Shown here: positions 43,904 through 53,888 of the stretch, one piece after another
How the letters are laid out: the number at the start of each line of letters is the position of its first letter
Numbering within the stretch: the stretch's first letter is position 1
Source: Saccharibacter sp. EH611
Lineage (GTDB): Bacteria > Pseudomonadota > Alphaproteobacteria > Acetobacterales > Acetobacteraceae
Length of the DNA: 64,000 bases
Reading direction: 5' to 3'
Assembly (NCBI RefSeq): GCF_009834765.1
Contig: NZ_WVHP01000021.1
Coordinates: 62,001 to 126,000 of the forward strand
Program-made: the position numbers and the translations under genes
The notes under the pieces: model-generated
Told to the model about the DNA's origin: nothing
Seen by the model: the letters and a program-made list of their open reading frames with translations, nothing else
Database searches by the model: none

Positions 43904-46009
43904 TTACCCTTCAATTTTCCCAAAGTCGGCAATCATCCGAGCACTGTCACAGAAGGCTGCCAGCAGACGGAGGCGATTGAGCCTCTGTTGAGCCTCTTCT
44001 GCATTAACGGTCACGTCTTCAAAGAAACGATCCATCACAGGGCGCAGCTGCGCTAAGCTTTGCATAGCGGCGGTGACATTGTCGTGTGTCAGATGCGTTT
44101 GTATCTCAGGGCCAACCTGCTGTAGGGCGTCACCCAAAGCACGTTCAGCGTCTTGCGTGTAAAGGGAATCATCCGGCTGGCCAGTATGGGGGCCGTCTTT
44201 CTTATTCTCAATGCGCAAGATATTGGCTGCACGGCGATAGGCGGCGAGGAGGTTTTTTCCATCTTCAGAACCCACCATCGCAGAGAGCGCCTCGACCCGA
44301 TTAAGGAGGCGGAGCAGGTCTCCATCAAGGAATTCTGTAAAGAGGGTATTGTCCCCTTCCGTTGTGCCGACAGCCAGCGTTGCTTCCAGCACATCATGAC
44401 GCCGTCCTTCACTGCGAAGCTGGACGGTAAGCCGATCCGCAAAGAAGCTTTCCAGACCGGCGAGAGCGCTGTGCTTGGTGGTGGTATGGGTCAGCGCCAT
44501 GCTGGCTGTCATCAGCAACGCACCAAGGTCGATACGGAGGCCATTATCGCGAATCGTGCGGATCACCCCAAGCGCTGCACGGCGCAGGGCGTATGGATCG
44601 CCTGAACCACTGGGTGTTTCGCCAATGGTGTAGAACCCGGCCAGCATATCCAGCCGATCCGCAAGGGCCACAGCGACAGCAACAGGCGCGCGGGCCGTAT
44701 CGTCATTGAGGCCGCGGGGCATATAATGTTCGGCAATCGCTTGAGCAACAGCGTTATCTTCCCCGTCATGGCGAGCATAATAGCCCCCCATAATACCTTG
44801 CAGCTCGGGGAATTCTCCCACCATGCCGGTGGTGAGGTCGGCTTTCGCGAGAAGCCCGGCGCGTTGGGCTTGCTTCTGCTGCGTTTCATCAAGCCCCATA
44901 GCCTGCGCAACCGTCCCGGCAAGGGCGGCAATCCGCTGGGCGCGCTCTTCCTGAGTGCCAAGCTTGGCGTGGAACGTCACCGCTTTGAGGGCATCGACAC
45001 GTTGGTGGAGCGGTGTTTTGCGGTCGAGATCCCAGAAATGACGGGCATCTGCAAAGCGAGCACTGAGGACGCGTTCATTGCCTGCGATACTGAGCGCGCC
45101 GCCATCGCTAAAGGTGCGGTTCGCCACGAATGCAAAATACGGTGCTGCGGTGCCGTCTTGATGACGCAGGGCAAAATAGCGCTGATTAACGCGCATGGAG
45201 ACCTGCATGACCTCGGGGGGGAGCCCCATAAAGGCGTCGTCGATACGACCGAGCAGAGGCACGGGATACTCCACAAGGCCGCTAATTTCGGCAACGAGCC
45301 CGTCATCCTCAACAAGGGCGAGGTCTTTTTCTTTCGCGAGAGCATGCACCCCGTCAGAGATCAGCGCGCGGCGCTCATCGTCAGACACAACGACATGGCG
45401 TTGTTTGAGCTCGGTGAGCCATTGCTCGGCGTTTTTGACCTCAAAACAGCCGGGGGAGAGAAAGCGATGGCCTTCTGTCATGTTGGAGGTCGTGAGTCCA
45501 TGAGCGTCATCGCCGTCGCGTGCCAAGGAAACAGGCACGACGGCGCCGTCTAACACGCAAACGATGTGGTGAAGTGGGCGCACCCATGAGAAGAGCGATC
45601 CATTTCCCCAACGCATCGCTTTTGGCCACGGGAATTTCCAGAGGAGGTCTGGCAAAATCTCCGCAATACGCGTGGTGGCGTTCACCGCCGGGAGCGTACG
45701 GTTAAGCACCCAAAAGCCATTTTCTTTGGTCAGCTCATCAGGTGTGACGCCATGCTTGCGCGAAAAACCGGCCAAAGCTTTTTCTGGTGCCGTTTCACGA
45801 GGGCCGCGCTCTGAGACGGAGCGGGCTGGTATCATGTCATCCAGCTCAATAACCGCAGCAATGCGCCGTGTGCTGTAAAAAGCGCGAACCTGACGCGGGT
45901 TAAGGTCCTTGAGTGCTTGGGTTAGCAATCGCGTGAGATCATTGGCACCACGCGCCTGCATGCCAGAAGGGATTTCCTCACAGAAGAGGTCAAGAAGCAG
46001 TTCAGCCAC
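43904..46009 (-). CDS. glyS: Glycyl-tRNA synthetase beta subunit
   Basis: tRNA-binding subunit of the bacterial alpha2-beta2 glycyl-tRNA synthetase. It has N-terminal LLLDLFCEEIPSGMQ, FPWPKAMRWGNG, HRFLSP, an HD-like region (ADLTTGMVGEFPELQGIMGGYYA) and a C-terminal DALR-type anticodon-binding region (about 590-690). 701 residues, normal. It follows glyQ by two bases. Confidence 0.97.
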   Translation of the reverse strand: MAELLLDLFCEEIPSGMQARGANDLTRLLTQALKDLNPRQVRAFYSTRRIAAVIELDDMIPARSVSERGPRETAPEKALAGFSRKHGVTPDELTKENGFWVLNRTLPAVNATTRIAEILPDLLWKFPWPKAMRWGNGSLFSWVRPLHHIVCVLDGAVVPVSLARDGDDAHGLTTSNMTEGHRFLSPGCFEVKNAEQWLTELKQRHVVVSDDERRALISDGVHALAKEKDLALVEDDGLVAEISGLVEYPVPLLGRIDDAFMGLPPEVMQVSMRVNQRYFALRHQDGTAAPYFAFVANRTFSDGGALSIAGNERVLSARFADARHFWDLDRKTPLHQRVDALKAVTFHAKLGTQEERAQRIAALAGTVAQAMGLDETQQKQAQRAGLLAKADLTTGMVGEFPELQGIMGGYYARHDGEDNAVAQAIAEHYMPRGLNDDTARAPVAVAVALADRLDMLAGFYTIGETPSGSGDPYALRRAALGVIRTIRDNGLRIDLGALLMTASMALTHTTTKHSALAGLESFFADRLTVQLRSEGRRHDVLEATLAVGTTEGDNTLFTEFLDGDLLRLLNRVEALSAMVGSEDGKNLLAAYRRAANILRIENKKDGPHTGQPDDSLYTQDAERALGDALQQVGPEIQTHLTHDNVTAAMQSLAQLRPVMDRFFEDVTVNAEEAQQRLNRLRLLAAFCDSARMIADFGKIEG

Positions 46010-46011
46010 GG

Positions 46012-46884
46012 TTATTTCTCCTCCTCTTCACCCGCAAGCCACGCTTCGCAGGCTGCTCTGGCGAGTGTCCGCACGCGCCCAATGTAGGACGCACGTTCAG
46101 AGACGGAAATGACCCCGCGTGCATCCAGCAAGTTAAAGGTATGCGAGGCTTTCAAGCACTGGTCATACGCTGGTTGAGCCACCCCAGCTTCAGCAAGGCG
46201 GATGGCTTCTTTCTCAGCATTATTGAACTGGGTGAGCAGCATGTCTGTGTCAGCGAGTTCAAAATTATAGCGTGAATAGTCACGTTCTGCGCGTAAGAAG
46301 ACGTCACCATAGGTTAGACCGCGACCGTTAAAGTCGAGGTCATACACATTTTCAACTCCTTGGACATACATCGCGAGACGCTCAAGCCCATAGGTAAGCT
46401 CGGTTGACGGAACGACGGTTGGAATACCGCCAACTTGCTGGAAGTAGGTAAATTGGGTGACTTCCATCCCATCACACCACACTTCCCAGCCGAGGCCCCA
46501 AGCGCCAATCGTGGGGTTTTCCCAATCATCTTCGACAAAGCGAATATCATGCTTCTCAGGGTCAATCCCAATCGCACGATAGCTGTCCAAAAGCAGCTCT
46601 TGGCTGTTTTGTGGCGTGGGTTTGATAAGGACTTGGTACTGATAATAATGCTGGAGACGGTTGGGGTTTTCCCCATAGCGACCATCAGACGGGCGACGGC
46701 ATGGCTGCACATAGGCCGCCGCCCAAGGCTTGGCGCCAAGAGCGCGAAGGGTTGTATGGGGCGAGAGCGTCCCCGCACCAAGTTCGGTATCGTAAGGCTG
46801 CAAGATGGCGCAGCCTTTCTCTGACCAGAACTGATGAAGACGCAGGATCAATTCCTGAAAGCTGGGCGGCCGGGTTACGGACAA
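46012..46884 (-). CDS. glyQ: Glycyl-tRNA synthetase alpha subunit
   Basis: Catalytic class II subunit that activates glycine. Signatures are [59 protein letters not shown] and YGLERLAMY. There is no ATG or GTG near the conserved N-terminus; a TTG at 46884, with GGAG nine bases upstream, is the likely start and gives 290 residues. glyQ and glyS form an operon. Confidence 0.96.
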   Translation of the reverse strand: MSVTRPPSFQELILRLHQFWSEKGCAILQPYDTELGAGTLSPHTTLRALGAKPWAAAYVQPCRRPSDGRYGENPNRLQHYYQYQVLIKPTPQNSQELLLDSYRAIGIDPEKHDIRFVEDDWENPTIGAWGLGWEVWCDGMEVTQFTYFQQVGGIPTVVPSTELTYGLERLAMYVQGVENVYDLDFNGRGLTYGDVFLRAERDYSRYNFELADTDMLLTQFNNAEKEAIRLAEAGVAQPAYDQCLKASHTFNLLDARGVISVSERASYIGRVRTLARAACEAWLAGEEEEK

Positions 46885-47076
46885 TTCACTAGGCTCCGAT
46901 TGAACAGACGATACATACTATCTTATCGAATGGTGCGGATAATCTCTAGTGAGCCTTTTAAGGAGAGTGGATGTTCTCTACAGGAGCCCTTGCGAGGCTC
47001 ATGATAGCGTATCATATTTCCAAGAGACGGCTCGGCGATGAGTCGGCTCTGAATAGTGTTTAAGGACAAGCTAGCG

Positions 47077-47913
47077 ATGAACTCCGAAGAACGGGATGTA
47101 ATCAGCCGTTTTATTGCCCGCGTTGGCGGCGGTCAGGGAAGTGGCGGTACGCCAGCAGCAGGCAATCTCCCTGCTATTGACCCCGAAGCAGACCGTTTTA
47201 TTGCGGAAAATTTCCAGCAATATCCTGAAGCACGTTATCGCGTGACGCAGCTTGCCGTTGTGCAAGAGGCCGCTTTAGCGCAAGCACAGAATCGTATTCG
47301 CGAGCTTGAAATGCAGCTCCAGCAGGCGCGCACTCAGCTCAGCCAGCAGCAAGCGCAACAATCAGCTCCTCAATCTGGCGGTGGCTTCTTGTCCAATATG
47401 TTTGGTCGTTCTGGGGCTGCTCAGCCGCAACCACAGCAGCGTAGTTCGGCTTTACCCCCAGGGTGGGGGCCGGCTGCTGGTGGTGGCGCTCCAACGGCGG
47501 CCGCTGGGAATTATGCTCCTGCACCGGGAGCGCAGGCCGGGATGTTCCCGCGTTCTGGTTCTGGCTTTTTAGGCTCTGCCTTGACCACAGCTGCCGGTGT
47601 TGCTGGTGGGATGATGGCGGCGAATGCCTTAGAAGGGCTCTTCTCGGATCATCACGGTCATGAAGGTGGTGATGCAGCTGGAGGTTTTGGTGCTGATCAC
47701 GGCGGTGACACCTATATTACCAATAATTACGGTGATGCAGCAGGCGACGCTGCGCAGCAGAGCGATCCTTTCGGTGGTGCTGGAACCGACGCAAGCGGTT
47801 TTACACAGCAGGATTTTGGCGGCAATGATGGCTTTGCGCAAGAAGACACCGGCCAAGATATGGGAGGTGGTAGCTTCGATGATGGTGGCGGCTTTGATGA
47901 CAATTCTTTCTAA
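47077..47913 (+). CDS. DUF2076-domain protein
   Basis: The N-terminal 80 residues match the DUF2076 style: NSEERDVISRFIARV, then IDPEADRFIAENFQQYPEARYRVTQLAVVQE, followed by a Gln-rich coiled coil. The rest is a low-complexity Gly/Ala/Gln region, then an Asp/Gly-rich tail (DDGGGFDDNSF at the end). Some homologues carry Cys or are membrane-linked; none of that is seen. ATG 47077 follows AAGGAC (47062-47067); a GTG at 47056 is rejected. 278 residues. Function unknown. It lies 14 bases upstream of an oxidoreductase gene and may be co-transcribed. Confidence 0.8.
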   Translation: MNSEERDVISRFIARVGGGQGSGGTPAAGNLPAIDPEADRFIAENFQQYPEARYRVTQLAVVQEAALAQAQNRIRELEMQLQQARTQLSQQQAQQSAPQSGGGFLSNMFGRSGAAQPQPQQRSSALPPGWGPAAGGGAPTAAAGNYAPAPGAQAGMFPRSGSGFLGSALTTAAGVAGGMMAANALEGLFSDHHGHEGGDAAGGFGADHGGDTYITNNYGDAAGDAAQQSDPFGGAGTDASGFTQQDFGGNDGFAQEDTGQDMGGGSFDDGGGFDDNSF

Positions 47914-47927
47914 GGAGTCATCAAGCT

Positions 47928-49481
47928 ATGTCCGACCGCACTGAGCAACAGAGCTTCCACGATGTCGCGTCTTTGGAAGAGATTAAAGAAGATGGTCTAA
48001 AGATCGTCACTATTGGCAAGCGTTCCATCGTGTTGATGCGTCGAGAGGGGCGTATTCACGCTCTTGGGGGGAAGTGCCCACACAAGGGCGCTCCTCTCAA
48101 TAAGGGAGCGTATTGCAAGAGCGCGTTTCACGGTGATGTGCTCGTGTGCCCGTGGCATAAAGCTGTGTTTAGTGCGGAAACGGGTAAAGTCGTTGAGCCG
48201 ATCGCCTTTGAGGATTTGCCACGTTATCCGGTGGAAATTGTGCAAGGGCGTGTCATTGTCGGCGCTCGCCCTTTGCCATCGGCTCCAGCTGTCGCGCGTC
48301 AGGAAGGCGAGCATGTTCTGGTCTTGGGAGGCGGTGCGGCGGCTGCCAGTGCGGTGTACACCCTCCGTCATGAAGGATTTGCCGGAGATATCACGCTTAT
48401 TGGGGATGAAGAATGGGCTCCTTATGACCGGACGATGCTCAGTAAGTCATTTCTTCTTGCAGAGCCATCACGGCGACAGGCGCCGGATATTTTAGATAAA
48501 AATTATTACATTCATCATAACATCACGCGCTTGCAGGGGCGTGTTACAGCATTAGACCATCATACGAAGACCGTTACTCTTGAGGATGGTCGAACATTAC
48601 AAGGCGATCATATCGTGATCGCGACAGGGGCGCGGCCGCGTAGGTCGGACATTACTGGTATTGAGCGTGATGGGGTGATGAGCCTCCATAGCCAAGCCGA
48701 TGCGTTAAAAATGGCTGAAGAGATTACGCCGGATCAGCCCGTTATTCTTATTGGTGGAGGGTTGATTGGTCTGGAGGTTGCGTCTTCTCTCCGTCAAAAA
48801 GGCGTAGGGGTCACGATCATCATGAATGAGGACGTGCCCATGGAAGCGCAGCTAGGGCGAGAGATTGGCTTGCGCTTGCTTCAGCTTCATGAAGAAAACA
48901 GCGTTGCTTTTATTTCGGATGCTCAGGTCACGCATATCTACGGTGACGGGCGTGTTGAAGGGGTAGAGCTGGACGATGGTATGCGCCTTCCGTGCCGGCA
49001 TGTCTTGATTGCAACAGGCGTTCAGCCGCAGAGCGATTATGTTCGTGATAGTCTCAAAGGGCCTGAGGGCAGTGTGTTGGTCGATGAGGTGATGCGGGCT
49101 GCGCCGGGGGTCTATGCGGTTGGTGATGTTGCCGCTGTGACGAAGGATGGCCGTGTATGGCGAGTCGAGCATTGGCGTCATGCGCAAGTGCAGGGGCGCA
49201 TCGCGGCCCAAGCGATCATGGGACTGCCTATAGGAAAGGTGCCAATGCCGTGGTTCTGGACACAGCAGTTCGGCAAGAAGATTGAATGGTTGGGTTGGGG
49301 AGAACCCTTTGACCATGTGTTGATTGAGGGGGCGCTTGAGGATTTTAAATTCCTAGCGACTTATCGGTCTGGCAATCGTGTTGTTGCATTAAGTGGCGCT
49401 GGACGTGCAACAGAGATGGCGCGAGCCGCGGTTAGCTTTGATGAATTCGCTGAGAAAGAGGCCCCGAGCGTGCCTTTGTAA
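47928..49481 (+). CDS. Rieske-domain FAD-dependent NAD(P)H oxidoreductase (AIFM3/ferredoxin reductase-like)
   Basis: Flavoprotein fused to a Rieske domain. The N-terminal Rieske part (about 10-115) has the 2Fe-2S ligands in CPHKG and CPWHKAVF. A pyridine nucleotide-disulphide reductase follows, with FAD-binding VLGGGAAAASAVYTLR (about 128), NAD-binding LIGGGLIGLEVASSLR (about 270) and FAD-binding YAVGDVAA (about 400), and a C-terminal reductase-like domain (WFWTQQFGKKIEWLG). 517 residues. The partner electron acceptor is unknown. ATG 47928 follows AAGGAG at 47913-47918. Confidence 0.9.
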   Translation: MSDRTEQQSFHDVASLEEIKEDGLKIVTIGKRSIVLMRREGRIHALGGKCPHKGAPLNKGAYCKSAFHGDVLVCPWHKAVFSAETGKVVEPIAFEDLPRYPVEIVQGRVIVGARPLPSAPAVARQEGEHVLVLGGGAAAASAVYTLRHEGFAGDITLIGDEEWAPYDRTMLSKSFLLAEPSRRQAPDILDKNYYIHHNITRLQGRVTALDHHTKTVTLEDGRTLQGDHIVIATGARPRRSDITGIERDGVMSLHSQADALKMAEEITPDQPVILIGGGLIGLEVASSLRQKGVGVTIIMNEDVPMEAQLGREIGLRLLQLHEENSVAFISDAQVTHIYGDGRVEGVELDDGMRLPCRHVLIATGVQPQSDYVRDSLKGPEGSVLVDEVMRAAPGVYAVGDVAAVTKDGRVWRVEHWRHAQVQGRIAAQAIMGLPIGKVPMPWFWTQQFGKKIEWLGWGEPFDHVLIEGALEDFKFLATYRSGNRVVALSGAGRATEMARAAVSFDEFAEKEAPSVPL

Positions 49482-49633
49482 GGCATGCCAGAGCGAAGTA
49501 CTGTTTGCGTGGCTTCTGCAATGCGGTGTTAAATGTTAAGAGGTTGCTTGACAGTGGAGGGGCTGGCAGGCTTTCTCCCTTGGCATTATGATTATGCGCT
49601 TGTTCAGCCGTAAGAGAGACGAGGTTATTATTC

Positions 49634-51427
49634 ATGCACCAGTACCGTACCCACACTTGTAACGCCTTGCGGGCTGTTGATGCAGGCAAGACTGTACGGC
49701 TCTCTGGCTGGATTCATAGCAAGCGCGATCATGGCGGTTTGCTCTTTATCGATTTACGTGACCATCACGGTATGACGCAGATCGTCGTGCCAGCCGGTGG
49801 GGCGCTTTTGGAGCAGGCAGAGCGCCTGCGTGTTGAAAGTGTCATTACAGTAACCGGTGAGGTCGTGGTGCGCGATGAAGGACAGCGGAATCCTTCGCTG
49901 CCAACCGGTGAGATTGAAGTTCGTGCTGAAAGCATTGACGTGCAATCCAGTGCTGATGTGCTGCCGTTCCAAGTGGCCGGCCAAGAGCATTACCCTGAAG
50001 ATTTGCGCCTGAAATATCGTTATCTCGACCTGCGTCGTGAAAAGATGCACCGCAATATCATGCTGCGCAGTCAGGTGATTACCAGCATGCGTCGCCGGAT
50101 GGTGGAGCAGGGCTTTACCGAGTTTCAAACACCTATTCTTACCGCGTCTTCTCCTGAAGGAGCGCGTGACTTCTTGGTGCCGGCTCGACTGCACCCGGGC
50201 AAGTTCTATGCACTGCCACAGGCCCCGCAGCAATTTAAGCAGCTCGCCATGGTGGCCGGTTTTGAGCGTTATTTCCAGATTGCACCATGTTTCCGTGATG
50301 AAGCGTCACGTGCGGATCGTAGCCCGGGTGAGTTCTATCAGCTGGATTTCGAGATGGCGTTTGCCACGCAGGAAGATATTTTTGGGGTTCTTGAGCCCGT
50401 CCTAGCCGGCATCTTTGATGAGTTCACCCCAGAAGGCTGGAAAATTACGGAAGGGACATTCCCGCGCATTCCGTATGCTGATGCCATGCGTGACTATGGT
50501 TCTGACAAGCCTGATCTGCGTAATCCGCTGCTGATTAAAGACGTGACGGACTCTTTTGCGGACTCTGGCTTTGGCCTGTTTGCGAAGATCGCAGCGTCGG
50601 GCGGACGTGTGCGCGCTATTCCAGCACCGGGTGCGGGGGATCGTCCACGGGCGTTCTTCGATAAGCTCAACAATTGGGCACGTGAGCAGGGCGCTGGTGG
50701 TCTGGGCTATATCATCTTTGGTGAAGAGGGCGGGAAAGGCCCTATCGCTAAGAATCTAGAGCCAGAGCGTGTTGAGCAGATCCGCCAAGCCTGCGGATTA
50801 AAGGCTGGTGATGCGGTCTTCTTTGCAGCTGGTAAGGGCGACGAGGTCGTGAAGTTCTCGGGTCTGGTGCGCACCAAGATTGCAACAGACCTCGACCTGA
50901 TTGAGAAGAACGCTTTCCGCTTCTGCTGGATTGTGGACTTCCCGATGTATGAACGGAATGAGGAAACAGGTGAGATTGATTTCTCCCACAACCCATTCTC
51001 CATGCCGCAAGGTGGACTTGAAGCGCTGAACACGCAGGATCCGCTCACGATCAATGCGTATCAGTATGACATTGTCTGTAATGGTGTGGAGCTTTCTTCT
51101 GGGGCTGTGCGTAACCATCGCCCAGATGTTATGCTGCGTGCGTTTGAAATTGCCGGTTATGGCCCAGAAGTGGTGGAAGAGCGCTTTGGCGGGATGCTTA
51201 ATGCGTTCCGTTATGGGGCACCCCCACATGGTGGGGCGGCACCGGGTGTGGATCGTATCGTGATGTTGTTGGCTGATGAGCCTAATATTCGTGAGGTGAT
51301 CCTCTTCCCGCTGAGCCAGAATGGGTCTGACCCCATGATGGAAGCCCCAGCGCCTGTTGAACCGTCTCGCTTAAAAGAGCTTTCCTTGAAGCTGGATCTT
51401 CCTAAGCCGAAGACAACGTCCAAGTGA
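49634..51427 (+). CDS. aspS: Aspartyl-tRNA synthetase
   Basis: Class II synthetase of the bacterial type, 597 residues. It has an N-terminal OB-fold anticodon domain (about 1-105), catalytic motif 2 [24 protein letters not shown], the GAD insertion (about 280-420) and motif 3 [14 protein letters not shown]. In alphaproteobacteria these enzymes are often non-discriminating (charging tRNA-Asn too); the sequence alone does not settle that. It ends at a strong terminator. Confidence 0.97.
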   Translation: MHQYRTHTCNALRAVDAGKTVRLSGWIHSKRDHGGLLFIDLRDHHGMTQIVVPAGGALLEQAERLRVESVITVTGEVVVRDEGQRNPSLPTGEIEVRAESIDVQSSADVLPFQVAGQEHYPEDLRLKYRYLDLRREKMHRNIMLRSQVITSMRRRMVEQGFTEFQTPILTASSPEGARDFLVPARLHPGKFYALPQAPQQFKQLAMVAGFERYFQIAPCFRDEASRADRSPGEFYQLDFEMAFATQEDIFGVLEPVLAGIFDEFTPEGWKITEGTFPRIPYADAMRDYGSDKPDLRNPLLIKDVTDSFADSGFGLFAKIAASGGRVRAIPAPGAGDRPRAFFDKLNNWAREQGAGGLGYIIFGEEGGKGPIAKNLEPERVEQIRQACGLKAGDAVFFAAGKGDEVVKFSGLVRTKIATDLDLIEKNAFRFCWIVDFPMYERNEETGEIDFSHNPFSMPQGGLEALNTQDPLTINAYQYDIVCNGVELSSGAVRNHRPDVMLRAFEIAGYGPEVVEERFGGMLNAFRYGAPPHGGAAPGVDRIVMLLADEPNIREVILFPLSQNGSDPMMEAPAPVEPSRLKELSLKLDLPKPKTTSK

Positions 51428-51450
51428 TATATTCTCGTCTATGAGAACGT

Positions 51451-51490
51451 AAAAAGCCCGGCTCTCTTATGGGGGAGCCGGGCTTTTTTA
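51451..51490. terminator. Bidirectional intrinsic terminator between aspS and the TonB receptor gene
   Basis: AAAAAGCCCGGCTC (51451-51464) pairs with GAGCCGGGCTTTTTTT (51475-51490), a G-C-rich stem flanked by A- and T-tracts, serving both convergent genes. Confidence 0.94.
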
Positions 51491-51508
51491 TAGAAGTTTG
51501 GGGGAGTG

Positions 51509-53680
51509 TTAGAGTTCCACCCCGACACTCACGCGAATGGTGCGACCTTGCCCCCATGAGACACGGTTGGCGGTGCCGGCAGTCGAGGTGAAGTAGGCTT
51601 TATTGGCGATGTTCTCAGCATTCACCTGAAGAGAGGCCGTGTGGTGATAAATATTGTGGAGCTTCCAAGAGGCAAACATATCGACTGTAGCGTAGCCGGG
51701 CAGCCAGAATGTATTGCGAATATCCCCCGGACGGCGACCGACATAACGTGCGCCAGCCCCGATACGGAAAGCGGATTGGTGCCACGGCATCGTCGTTTGA
51801 TAGGTCAAAAAGCCGCCACCGGTATGTTTAGCGACATTATAAACCAGTTTCCCGGCAGTTTGTGGTGTGTCTTTAATTGTCCGTGCGTAGGTGAAGGCGT
51901 AGTTGGCTAAGATATTCCAATGACGGGTTAGATGACCCGTTACTTCTGCTTCAATACCTTTAGAGGCGACAAGGCCTGAGAGACGTTGAAGGATAGCGTT
52001 ATCCGCCGATAGACCAGCCGCCTGAAGAACATTCTTTTTATGAATATTGTAGAGGGCGACATCAGCGGTCAACAGAGCGTTTTGGTAACGCGCGCCCACT
52101 TCAAATTGCCGCCCGCTGGTGGGTTTGTAAGGGCCGCTGAGTAGGCTTCCAGCAGAAATCTGATTGGGATTGAACGATTGTGAATAGTCCCCAAAAAGAG
52201 AGAAATGTTTGGTTGGCTGGTACACAATACCGATGAAAGGCAGCGCTTTGGTGTAAGACGCATCGGTCATTTTTACGAAAGGATAGCGCCCGCCATAGCT
52301 GTAATGGAACCATTGATAGCGCACACCCGGGGCAATCGTGATGCCATGCCCAAGGTGAATACTATCTTTAAGATACCATGAGGCACTATTGATTCGTGTA
52401 TGGAAGCCGCTCAAATTATTGTCCACGGCGGCGCTGGGCGTGATCGTGCCATACACAGGGCTATAGGGGTTAAAACCGCCCGTATTCTTCCCGGTTAAGA
52501 AGTCACCTTGGGTAATGCGACGATTTTCGTAATCTCCACCGGTGACGAAATCATGCGTCATGCCCAAAAAGTGATGGTTAGAAATAAAATCGAGTGAGAT
52601 ATAGCTATTGGCACGAACCGTGCCCGTATTACTGCGGAAACGGCGTGTTAAGAGCCCTGTTGTTGGGTTGTAGGAGGAAGGATCAGCTTGACGGTCATGA
52701 TAGTTATCCTCATTCCACCCGCTGGAAAGACGGAGTTTATCATGGTCGGTGAGGCGATAATTGATCGACCCTGCCAAGAGATGACGTGTGCCATAGTCGG
52801 CCGCCCAATGTTCATCAAGCCGGTGTTTGCGCCCACTAATAGGGCTACCATTATAAAAGACAGCACCGCGATCTAGGACGTTATGGTAGTCAGTCCATTG
52901 ATACGAGACTTCTGCACTTAAAGGCCCGTGCGTGTAGCTCAGCGAAGGGGCAACAAGCTTTTGTTTGTTAGCACCAAAATTACGCCAGTAATTCTCATTT
53001 TTGAACCCACCAATCAGACGGAAGGCCAGCCCCGGTGCGAGGGGCCCGCCCACATCAATATTTCCAAAGCCGCCCCCTAGAGAAGCCCAGCTTGTATCAA
53101 CAGATGCGCCCCATCTTTTACGCGGCTGTTTGGTGATGACATTAATCACACCGCCGGGTTCCTGCATGCCATAAAAGAGAGAGGCAGGGCCTTTAAGAAC
53201 CTCGACACGTTCAGTCGTTGCAGGGTCAAAGTTGCGCCCAATGGGCATACGCACCCCATTACGAAGAATAGACCCGTCATCTGGGCCCCCAAAACCTCGT
53301 TTGAGCAGACTGTCTTGCGTGCCACCAAAGCTGTTGCCGATCGAAATACCGGGAACATATTTGCTCACATCTTCCATTGTTTGAGGGGCCATATCCTCAA
53401 TAGTCTGATGGGTGACGGTGTTCGTTGTCTGCGTTTGTTGCAGGAAACTGGTGGGGGTTTTGTCACCAATAGAATTGCTCAGGGCCGCATAAGAAGGTTT
53501 TTCTCCACGGACATGTAGATGTTCTTTACGTGGCGGAGGCATTTGATGGTGCGACTGTTTTTCGTGCGGGGCTGTTTCCTTTTCAACAACATTGCTGGTG
53601 GCACTATAAGCACGCTCAATTGAGCAGGGGAGGAAGACAGCACTAGCACAAGCCAAAAAGGAGGCTCTTCTGGTGAGCAT
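51509..53680 (-). CDS. TonB-dependent siderophore receptor
   Basis: Outer-membrane beta-barrel for uptake of ferric siderophores, powered by TonB. From ATG 53680 (GGAG upstream) the protein has a signal peptide ending near AYSA, a His/Pro-rich linker, the plug domain (about 90-210: MEDVSKYVPGIS, ERVEVLKGPASLFYGMQEPGGVINVITKQP) and a barrel to the final strand WGQGRTIRVSVGVEL ending in a hydrophobic residue. 723 residues, typical. A TTG at 53698 is the longer alternative. A Fur box overlaps the upstream region. The ligand is not known; the FhuA/FoxA-like plug suggests hydroxamates only weakly. Confidence 0.93.
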   Translation of the reverse strand: MLTRRASFLACASAVFLPCSIERAYSATSNVVEKETAPHEKQSHHQMPPPRKEHLHVRGEKPSYAALSNSIGDKTPTSFLQQTQTTNTVTHQTIEDMAPQTMEDVSKYVPGISIGNSFGGTQDSLLKRGFGGPDDGSILRNGVRMPIGRNFDPATTERVEVLKGPASLFYGMQEPGGVINVITKQPRKRWGASVDTSWASLGGGFGNIDVGGPLAPGLAFRLIGGFKNENYWRNFGANKQKLVAPSLSYTHGPLSAEVSYQWTDYHNVLDRGAVFYNGSPISGRKHRLDEHWAADYGTRHLLAGSINYRLTDHDKLRLSSGWNEDNYHDRQADPSSYNPTTGLLTRRFRSNTGTVRANSYISLDFISNHHFLGMTHDFVTGGDYENRRITQGDFLTGKNTGGFNPYSPVYGTITPSAAVDNNLSGFHTRINSASWYLKDSIHLGHGITIAPGVRYQWFHYSYGGRYPFVKMTDASYTKALPFIGIVYQPTKHFSLFGDYSQSFNPNQISAGSLLSGPYKPTSGRQFEVGARYQNALLTADVALYNIHKKNVLQAAGLSADNAILQRLSGLVASKGIEAEVTGHLTRHWNILANYAFTYARTIKDTPQTAGKLVYNVAKHTGGGFLTYQTTMPWHQSAFRIGAGARYVGRRPGDIRNTFWLPGYATVDMFASWKLHNIYHHTASLQVNAENIANKAYFTSTAGTANRVSWGQGRTIRVSVGVEL

Positions 53681-53699
53681 AAGGGAAAAGCTCCGCAAA

Positions 53700-53714
53700 T
53701 GAGAATTATTTTCA
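53700..53714 (-). promoter_or_regulatory. Fur box upstream of the TonB receptor gene
   Basis: TGAGAATTATTTTCA matches 13 of 15 positions of the 7-1-7 Fur consensus TGATAATNATTATCA. It lies about 20 bases before the receptor ATG, where bound Fur-Fe would block transcription or the start of it. Confidence 0.7.
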
Positions 53715-53888
53715 ACATGAATATGAATTTTTTTTTAGATTCGGCAAGGGTTATTTTTTAAGGTTTTCTTGAGAGTGTTCTGAAAACATAATATAAGTAC
53801 TATAAAGGTAATATAAATATTACCTAAGTAAATAAACAAAAATCCCTATGTAGATATAGATTATTTCTATACGAGAAAGGTAAGTACC

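Noticed and set aside
44726-45553. A 275-codon open frame antisense to glyS
   Set aside because: glyS has all expected motifs across the same DNA; the antisense frame shows no domain and is a byproduct of codon bias.
49540-49633. Promoter with TTGACA upstream of aspS
   Set aside because: TTGACA occurs near 49549, but no acceptable -10 hexamer lies 16-18 bases downstream, so I do not list it.
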